DNA of 64,000 nt from Hyphomicrobiales bacterium (lineage in GTDB: Bacteria > Pseudomonadota > Alphaproteobacteria > Rhizobiales > Rhizobiaceae), in contig UBKJ01000008.1 in the NCBI GenBank assembly GCA_900465915.1, forward strand, positions 41,210 to 105,209. Reading direction: 5' to 3'. The position numbers and the translations under genes were made by a program. Below, one piece after another: positions 58,350 through 64,000 of the stretch. The notes beneath the pieces were generated by a model. That model did not search any database. It saw only the letters and a list, made by a program, of their open reading frames with translations, and was not told the DNA's origin. How positions within the stretch are numbered: position 1 is the stretch's first letter; every line of letters begins with the position of its first letter.

Positions 58350-60788
58350 ATGGGGTTCAGGACGGCAGGTTTCGACGATATCGGACGCAGGGCGCTGGCG
58401 GCGATGCTTCTCGCGACGACCGCCGCGGGCATGGGCATGGCCGTTGCGCAGGCGCAGGCCGCTTCCTCCAGATCGGTGTGGTCGGCGCCGGCCGGACCGC
58501 TGAACCGCGCTCTGGCGGTTTTCGGCAGCCAGTCGGGAACCCAGCTTTCCTATGACGCCTCCATCGTCCGGGGCAAGACGACGGGCGGCGTCAAAGGCGC
58601 GACGACGCGCCAGCAGGCTATCGCGCAGCTTCTGCGGGGCACCGGCCTCTCCTATAGTTTCACCGACGCCACGTCGGTGGTGATTTCCGCGCCGGCGGCG
58701 GCGAGCGGCGGCGCGGCGACCGAAGCTGGCGCGATCACGCTCGATACGATCAATGTGCAAGGGGCGGGCGACGGCGCCAACGGCTACGTCGCCACACGCA
58801 GCGTCGGCGGCACGAAGACCGATACGCCGCTGATCGAGACGCCGGCCTCGGTCTCCGTCGTGACGAACCAGCAAATCCGCGACCAGAACGCCAAGAGCAT
58901 TGCGCAGGCCCTGCGCTATACGCCCGGTATCGTGGCCGAGCAGCGCGGCGTCAACGAGACGTCGCTGGAATATCTTTACAGCCGCGGCTTCCAGGCCAAC
59001 ACCTATCTGGATGGCCTGCTGGTTCCCTTCACCGGCTTCAACATCTCGACGCGGGATGCGTTCCTTATCGACCATATCGAAAGCATCAAGGGTCCGGCCT
59101 CCGTTCTCTACGGTCAGACGCCGCCCGGCGGCGTCATCGACGTGGTCAGCAAACAGCCGCTCGAAACGCCGTATCACGAAGTCTTCGTCGAGACGGGCAA
59201 TCACAAGCGCGCCGAGGCCGGCTTCGACTTCAGCGGACCGGTCGGCGGCCGCGACGATCTGTTCTACCGCTTGACGGCCGTCGGCCTGACGACCGAAACG
59301 CAGACGGACTTCGTCGATCAGAAGCGCATCGCCATCGCGCCTTCCTTCACCTACAAGCCGGACGAAGACACGAAGCTGACGGTGACGGCCAACTACCAGC
59401 GCGATCCCGACGCCGGCGCGTTCAACTATGTTCCGGCCGTCGGAACCGTCCTGCCGGGCGTCGTCGACATTCCTCGTTCGTTCAACACCGGCGATCCGGG
59501 CTTCGACACCTACAAAAAAACCGAAGCGTCGGTCGGCTATGCCTTCGAGCATCGCTTCAACGACGTCTGGCAGGTGAAGCAGAACTTTCGCTATCTCTAC
59601 AACGATCAGCAGATCAAGCACGTCGGCGACGGCTCCGCCCTGGATGCGTCCGGCACTGCGCTCAATCGCATAGCCTATAACAATTTCGGCACGGTCAACG
59701 CCGCGACCCTCGACAACCAGGCGATCGCGACCTTCGACACGGGTCCGCTCGAGCACAAGGCGCTGTTCGGCTTCGACTACCAGAACATACAATACAACCA
59801 TCGTCTCTATTATGGCGGCATCACCGATCCGGCGTCGCCGCCGCTCAGCATCCTCGACCCGATCTATTACCAGACGATCCCGACGCCGACCTTCCTGCTC
59901 GGCACGTCGAACAAGACCCGCACGAGTCAGGAAGGCGTCTATGCGCAGGACCAGATCAAGTTCGGCCAGGCGACCTTTGTCGCCAGCCTGCGCCAGGATT
60001 GGGCGCAGACTCACGTCGTATCCTACAAGAACGGAGCCGTGACCGATGAGGACGCGAACGCCCTGACCGGCCGCGTCGGCCTGATCTACAACTTCGACAA
60101 TGGGCTTGCGCCTTACGTCAGCTACTCGACGTCTTTCCAGCCCCAATCCGGCGCCACCGACACCGGCGCGCCGCTGGCCCCGACCAAAGGCAAGCAGATC
60201 GAGGTGGGCCTGAAATACCAGCCGGTCGGCATGGACAGCTATCTGACCGCATCGCTCTTCGATCTGCGCCAGACCAACGTCACCGTCTCGAACACCCTCT
60301 ATCCGGGATCGATCACGCAGACCGGCGAAGTGCGCTCCCGCGGCTTCGAATTCGAGGCGCACGCCTTCCTGACGGACGATCTTCAGGCGATCGCGAGCTA
60401 TACCTACAACGATGTGGTCAACACGCGCGCGACCGCATCCATCCAGGACAAGTCGCCGGCCGGGATTCCTTCCAACATGGCGTCGCTGTGGCTCTCCTAC
60501 GACTTGCCCGACCATGTCGCGCCGGGGCTGACGATCATGGGCGGCGCACGCTTCGTCGGCGATAGCTATGGCGACGCGATCAACAGCTTCAAGGCGCCGT
60601 CCTTCACCCTGTTCGACGCAGGTCTCCGATACGATTTCTCCAAATCCTTCCCGAACGCCAAGGGGCTGAGCGCGAACCTGAATGTGAGCAACCTGTTCGA
60701 CAAGACCTATGTCACCTGCACGGGCTTGACCTATTGCACCTATGGCGAGGGACGCTCTGTCTTCGCCAACATGAATTACAAATGGTGA
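58350..60788 (+). CDS. TonB-dependent siderophore receptor with STN signalling domain
   Basis: An 812-residue outer-membrane receptor. A signal peptide covers about residues 1-38. The N-terminal STN domain (about 42-115: LNRALAVFGSQSGTQLSYDA, RQQAIAQLLRGTGLSYSFTD) is the part that signals to FecR. A TonB-box-like ITLDTINVQG follows, then the plug (LIETPASVSVVTNQQIRDQN, ALRYTPGIVAEQRGVNETSL) and a 22-strand barrel ending GEGRSVFANMNYKW with the terminal aromatic. The pattern is that of ferric hydroxamate receptors such as FhuA/FpvA-type siderophore receptors. ATG 58350 is used; GAGAGG precedes it. Confidence 0.92.
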   Translation: MGFRTAGFDDIGRRALAAMLLATTAAGMGMAVAQAQAASSRSVWSAPAGPLNRALAVFGSQSGTQLSYDASIVRGKTTGGVKGATTRQQAIAQLLRGTGLSYSFTDATSVVISAPAAASGGAATEAGAITLDTINVQGAGDGANGYVATRSVGGTKTDTPLIETPASVSVVTNQQIRDQNAKSIAQALRYTPGIVAEQRGVNETSLEYLYSRGFQANTYLDGLLVPFTGFNISTRDAFLIDHIESIKGPASVLYGQTPPGGVIDVVSKQPLETPYHEVFVETGNHKRAEAGFDFSGPVGGRDDLFYRLTAVGLTTETQTDFVDQKRIAIAPSFTYKPDEDTKLTVTANYQRDPDAGAFNYVPAVGTVLPGVVDIPRSFNTGDPGFDTYKKTEASVGYAFEHRFNDVWQVKQNFRYLYNDQQIKHVGDGSALDASGTALNRIAYNNFGTVNAATLDNQAIATFDTGPLEHKALFGFDYQNIQYNHRLYYGGITDPASPPLSILDPIYYQTIPTPTFLLGTSNKTRTSQEGVYAQDQIKFGQATFVASLRQDWAQTHVVSYKNGAVTDEDANALTGRVGLIYNFDNGLAPYVSYSTSFQPQSGATDTGAPLAPTKGKQIEVGLKYQPVGMDSYLTASLFDLRQTNVTVSNTLYPGSITQTGEVRSRGFEFEAHAFLTDDLQAIASYTYNDVVNTRATASIQDKSPAGIPSNMASLWLSYDLPDHVAPGLTIMGGARFVGDSYGDAINSFKAPSFTLFDAGLRYDFSKSFPNAKGLSANLNVSNLFDKTYVTCTGLTYCTYGEGRSVFANMNYKW

Positions 60789-60807
60789 CGGCGGCGGAGG
60801 AAAGGGC

Positions 60808-61794
60808 TTGAGCGTCTATCCTCGCCGCTTGCGCAATGTGGCGACCGGCGGGCCGTGTCTGCGTGAAGCGGTTTCGCGCCCGGAAACGCGTGGAAACGGA
60901 AATACCCTGACCCGCCGGTCGCTGCTCCTTGCCTTGTCGGCGACGCCCTTGCTTCCTTTGGACACGGCACGCGCCGAGGACGCCATCGGCAAGGCGCGAC
61001 GGCGAATCGTCTCGCTGAACTGGGCGGCCAGCCAGACCCTCTACGCACTCGGCGTCACACCCGTGGGCGCGGCTGAAATACCCGGATATGACCGCATGGT
61101 CGGTTATCCCCCTACGCCGCCCGGCGTCGTCGATGTCGGCTTCCAGGGGGATCCCAATCTCGAACTCCTGGCGTCGTTGCGGCCGGACCTGCTGCTGATC
61201 CAGTCGTGGCAGGCGGCCGCGCGACCGTTGCTGGAACGCTTTGCGCCGGTCGAGTCCTTCACCGTCTACGACAGAGGGGCCGGCGACCCGGTCGCAGCGG
61301 CCTCCGACATGGCGTTACGCATAGCCGATCTCGCCGGACATTCCACGGCCGGTCCCGATCTCGTCGCCCGCGTCGAGCATGTTTTCAGCGATTGCGCAAC
61401 GCGCTTGCGAGCGGTTGAAGCGCAGGCCGTACTGCTCGTTCAGGCCCTCTCACCCACGAACCTGGTGGTCTTCACGCATGGCAGCCTGTTCGGCAGCGTC
61501 ATGAAACGCATCGGATTGACCAATGCGTGGTCCAAACCGCCGACCCTGCTCTGGGGCAGCACACAGATCGGCGTCGATGCGCTCGCCGATTACCCGCAAG
61601 CGCGGATCGTCTGGATGGCGTCGCCCGACGGCGCGGCGTCGCAAGCCCTGTATGCCAGCGCGCTGTGGCGACAGTTGCCGCAGGTCGCGAGAGGGGCGGT
61701 CTGCGATCTGCCGCTGGTCTGGGGCTTCGACGGCCTGCCGACCGCCGAACGATTTGCGCGGCTTCTCACCGCTCGTTTGACGGCGGCGGTCTGA
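60808..61794 (+). CDS. iron-siderophore periplasmic binding protein (FhuD/FecB-like)
   Basis: A 328-residue class III binding protein. A twin-arginine-like signal (TLTRRSLLLALSATPLLPLD) covers about residues 33-55. The mature part has RRIVSLNWAASQTLYALGVT, VGFQGDPNLELLASLRPDLL, and a C-terminal half with WGSTQIGVDALADYPQARIV. The size and order match FhuD, which takes ferric hydroxamates from receptor to permease. It starts with TTG behind a strong SD (GGAGGAAAGGG). Its stop overlaps the permease start (TGATG). Confidence 0.88.
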   Translation: MSVYPRRLRNVATGGPCLREAVSRPETRGNGNTLTRRSLLLALSATPLLPLDTARAEDAIGKARRRIVSLNWAASQTLYALGVTPVGAAEIPGYDRMVGYPPTPPGVVDVGFQGDPNLELLASLRPDLLLIQSWQAAARPLLERFAPVESFTVYDRGAGDPVAAASDMALRIADLAGHSTAGPDLVARVEHVFSDCATRLRAVEAQAVLLVQALSPTNLVVFTHGSLFGSVMKRIGLTNAWSKPPTLLWGSTQIGVDALADYPQARIVWMASPDGAASQALYASALWRQLPQVARGAVCDLPLVWGFDGLPTAERFARLLTARLTAAV

Positions 61795-63800
61795 TGGCGC
61801 TCGCTCGATCCATGCCGGCCGATACGCATCGACGCAGCGGCGCGGCGTTGTTTCTGTGTGTCTTGCTCGTCATCTGCATCGGCCTGTCCGCGGCGCATCT
61901 TTTTTATGGCGCGCCTGCGACCGCATGGCGTCGTCTGCTGTCCAGTGGGCCGGCAGGCGATATGCAGACGGCCATCCTCTATTATTCCACCTTGCCCAGG
62001 CTCGTCGTGGCGTTGCTCGCAGGCGCATGCCTCGCGATCGCCAGCAGCGTTCTGCAAGTGGTGCTGCGCAATCCGATCGCGGAGCCAGCGACGCTCGGCG
62101 TATCCGGCGGCGCCTCGCTGGCGATGGCCGCAACGTCACTCTGGGCGCCGGGTCTTCTCGCGCTGATGCGCGAGGAACTCGGCATTCTCGGCGCCGGCGC
62201 GGCGATGCTCGCGGTCGTCGGGCTTGCCGGAGGACGGAACCTTTCCCCCATCAGGCTCATCATGGGAGGATTGATCGTCAGCCTGCTCTGCGGCGCGCTC
62301 AACGCATTGCTCGTGCTCTTTCATCACGACAATCTTCTGGCGATCTTCATCTGGAATGCCGGCTCGCTGGTTCAGAACGACTGGCAAACGGTCAGGCTCT
62401 TGGCTTTGCAGGCGATTCCGATCTGCATCGCCTTCGCCCTGATGGCCCGGCCGCTGACGGTGATGCGGCTGGATGACGCGAGCGCCAGAAGCCTCGGCCT
62501 GTCCCTTTCCGGAATGAGGCTGCTGGCGATCGTCGGCGCCGTGTTGCTGAGCGCCGCCGTGACGAGTGCTGTCGGTGTCATCGGTTTCGTCGGGCTTGCC
62601 GGCGCGACGGTGTCACGCTCTCTCCACCTTCGCAGCTTCACGGCCCGCTTGGCGGTCTCCGCCCTGGTCGGAAGCATGCTGCTCGCCGGAGTCGATCAGG
62701 GCTTGCAATTGCTCTCGGGCCGCTTCGGCGAAATTCCTGCCGGTGGCCTGACCGCCCTACTCGGCGCTCCGATGCTGCTTTGGCTGCTGCCCCGCCTCGC
62801 ATCGACCGTCACCGCTTCCGTCACAGAGCGCGACGGCATACGCCTCGCCCGCCACGCCGGCTGGATTTTGATCGTCCTGCTTCTACTCGCGGCCATGATG
62901 GCGTGGCCGGCGCTTTCGCTGACCGACAACGGACATGGCCTGCATTTCGCCTTCGGAACAGAATTCTGGAACGGTCTTCCCTGGCGCTGGCCGAGAACCG
63001 TCGCCGCCCTTTCGGCCGGCATGATGCTTGGCATCGCCGGCGTGTTCACGCAGCGCCTCACCGGAAATCCCCTTGCCTCTCCCGAAGTGCTGGGCGTTTC
63101 CTCCGGCGCATCGCTCGCGGGCCTGGTGACAATTCTTGCGGTCTCCCAGCCGGATCGAATACAGCAGATGGCGTCGGGAGCCGTCGGCGCCGCATTGACC
63201 ACGGCGCTCATCTTCGCCTTCGCGCGGCGGGCGTCCTTTTCCCCGGAGCGAATGCTGCTCGCGGGCGTGGCGGTCAGCACGCTCTTCAGCAGCCTGCTCA
63301 CCTTCCTGATGGCGACGGGCGACCCGCGCCTGCGCATTTTCATCGGCTGGATGGCGGGTTCGGTATCGCGCGTTTCAACCGGCGATGCGACGGTCGCCGC
63401 CATATTCGCCTTGCTCGCCGCAGTCTCGGTCATGCTGCTGCGACGCTGGCTGACGATCCTGCCGCTGGGGGCCGCGACGTCGACAGCGGTCGGGATGAAC
63501 GGCGCTGTTTCACGATCGCTCCTCTTCATAACGATCGGCATTCTGACGGCGATTCCGACGATGCTCGTCGGGCCGCTCAGCTTCGTCGGCCTGATGGCTC
63601 CGCATATCGTGCGAATGACGGGCGTTCAAAAACCCGTCAGCCAGAGTTTTGCAGCCGGTCTCGTCGGTGGGGCGATCCTTCTGACGGCGGATATGCTCGG
63701 CCGAACGATCCTGTTTCCCTACGAGGTTCCAGCCGGGCTTCTCGCGGCGCTGGTCGGCGCCCCATATTTCCTGTGGCGGATGCGGAGGACGGCCGCATGA
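61794..63800 (+). CDS. fused iron-siderophore ABC permease (FhuB-like)
   Basis: A 668-residue inner-membrane permease made of two FecCD-type halves in tandem (about 1-335 and 340-668). Each half carries the conserved NP-type block: VVLRNPIAEPATLGVSGGAS in the first and RLTGNPLASPEVLGVSSGAS in the second, and the ATPase-contacting GIIGFVGL-type block (GVIGFVGLAGATVSRSL, GPLSFVGLMAPHIVRM). FhuB is the only well-known fused member and imports hydroxamate siderophores. No FhuC-type ATPase gene is seen before the window ends; a PvdE-like gene follows at once, overlapping by ATGA. Confidence 0.92.
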   Translation: MALARSMPADTHRRSGAALFLCVLLVICIGLSAAHLFYGAPATAWRRLLSSGPAGDMQTAILYYSTLPRLVVALLAGACLAIASSVLQVVLRNPIAEPATLGVSGGASLAMAATSLWAPGLLALMREELGILGAGAAMLAVVGLAGGRNLSPIRLIMGGLIVSLLCGALNALLVLFHHDNLLAIFIWNAGSLVQNDWQTVRLLALQAIPICIAFALMARPLTVMRLDDASARSLGLSLSGMRLLAIVGAVLLSAAVTSAVGVIGFVGLAGATVSRSLHLRSFTARLAVSALVGSMLLAGVDQGLQLLSGRFGEIPAGGLTALLGAPMLLWLLPRLASTVTASVTERDGIRLARHAGWILIVLLLLAAMMAWPALSLTDNGHGLHFAFGTEFWNGLPWRWPRTVAALSAGMMLGIAGVFTQRLTGNPLASPEVLGVSSGASLAGLVTILAVSQPDRIQQMASGAVGAALTTALIFAFARRASFSPERMLLAGVAVSTLFSSLLTFLMATGDPRLRIFIGWMAGSVSRVSTGDATVAAIFALLAAVSVMLLRRWLTILPLGAATSTAVGMNGAVSRSLLFITIGILTAIPTMLVGPLSFVGLMAPHIVRMTGVQKPVSQSFAAGLVGGAILLTADMLGRTILFPYEVPAGLLAALVGAPYFLWRMRRTAA

Positions 63801-64000
63801 GCGAAACCATCGACAAGATCGGCGCGCGCGGCCTTCTGCGGGAGGTGTTCCGTCTTCTGCTGCCGTTCTGGCCGTTGGCGGCGCTATCGACGGCGCTGGG
63901 CGCTTTGGGCGGCCTTGCGACGGCGTGGTTACTGGCGACGATCAATGAGGGGCTTCATGCGGGTGGAGTGAGCTGGGGATTGCTGGCGCGCTTCGCCGGG
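63797..64000 (+). CDS. ABC exporter of the cyclic-peptide/siderophore type (PvdE/SyrD-like), 5' part only
   Basis: The first 68 codons of a gene cut by the window end: MSETIDKIGARGLLREVFRL, then LLPFWPLAALSTALGALGGL and ATAWLLATINEGLHAGG. The first membrane helix and the following ATINEALH-like segment resemble the opening of cyclic-peptide export ABC transporters (PvdE, SyrD). The ATP-binding domain is outside the window, so this is a tentative call. Its ATG overlaps the permease stop, so the genes are coupled. It could export or recycle a siderophore. Confidence 0.6.
   Translation, partial: MSETIDKIGARGLLREVFRLLLPFWPLAALSTALGALGGLATAWLLATINEGLHAGGVSWGLLARFAG

Noticed and set aside
58209..60515. 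A 768-codon minus-strand frame over the siderophore receptor
   Set aside because: Antisense shadow; the plus strand has a complete receptor with signal peptide, STN, plug and terminal aromatic.

Overview
The window is a GC-rich (roughly two-thirds G+C) chromosomal segment of an alphaproteobacterium of the order Hyphomicrobiales (Rhizobiales), most like the Brucellaceae/Phyllobacteriaceae. The support is the TrcR/DUF1013 regulator, DUF1192, DUF1465 and DUF4164 proteins, the BioR/BioY biotin system with its own operator sequence, two Omp25/31-type barrels, and the gene order ruvCAB-ybgC-tolQRAB-pal-cpoB-tilS-ftsH-glmM. I cannot name the genus.

Layout. 0.1-5.1 kb: small conserved proteins, an MFS transporter, a quinone oxidoreductase, the cell-cycle regulator TrcR and a WYL regulator. 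5.1-11.3 kb (minus strand): the central carbon cluster tkt-gap-(glycolipid-binding protein)-pgk-fba. 11.6-15.5 kb: DUF4164, zapA, two tiny membrane proteins, 6S RNA, a membrane/SRPBCC protein, 5-formyl-THF cyclo-ligase and a YmdB-like phosphoesterase. 15.5-17.3 kb: a biotin uptake module (bioY, DUF1284, bioR) with four BioR boxes in phase. 17.5-28.5 kb: yebC, a class D beta-lactamase, rpmE, an ABC exporter, a MotA/MotB-like pair, suhB, efp, a Sel1-repeat protein, a degenerate ThiE and opgC. 28.6-28.8 kb: an intergenic region with a likely terminated small RNA and two perfect TTAA-N7-TTAA (CtrA-type) boxes. 29-39.7 kb: DUF1465, ruvCAB, ybgC, the complete Tol-Pal system and tilS. 39.9-55.4 kb: ftsH, glmM, two tandem outer-membrane barrels, serC-serA, a GNAT protein, purA, a large membrane-anchored protein, a PsiF-like protein, rpoH, rluD and a small membrane protein.

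From 55.5 kb the content changes. A tRNA-Glu(CTC) gene is followed by a decayed fragment that looks like the C-terminus of a serine recombinase, and then by an iron-uptake block: a TonB-domain protein, a FecI-type sigma factor, FecR, an STN-containing TonB-dependent siderophore receptor, a FhuD-like binding protein, a fused FhuB-like permease, and the first 68 codons of a protein resembling PvdE/SyrD cyclic-peptide exporters. This reads as a horizontally acquired siderophore island at the tRNA. Two copies of the element GGAAA-N10-CCCGTTCGTA, with identical spacing, lie before fecR and before the receptor gene. They are the best candidates for promoters read by the local FecI sigma factor.

The most interesting signals are regulatory rather than a new protein system: the duplicated FecI-type promoter, the phased array of BioR boxes, the small RNA behind opgC, and CtrA-type boxes in front of envelope genes. 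All functional statements come from reading the sequence; no database search was run.
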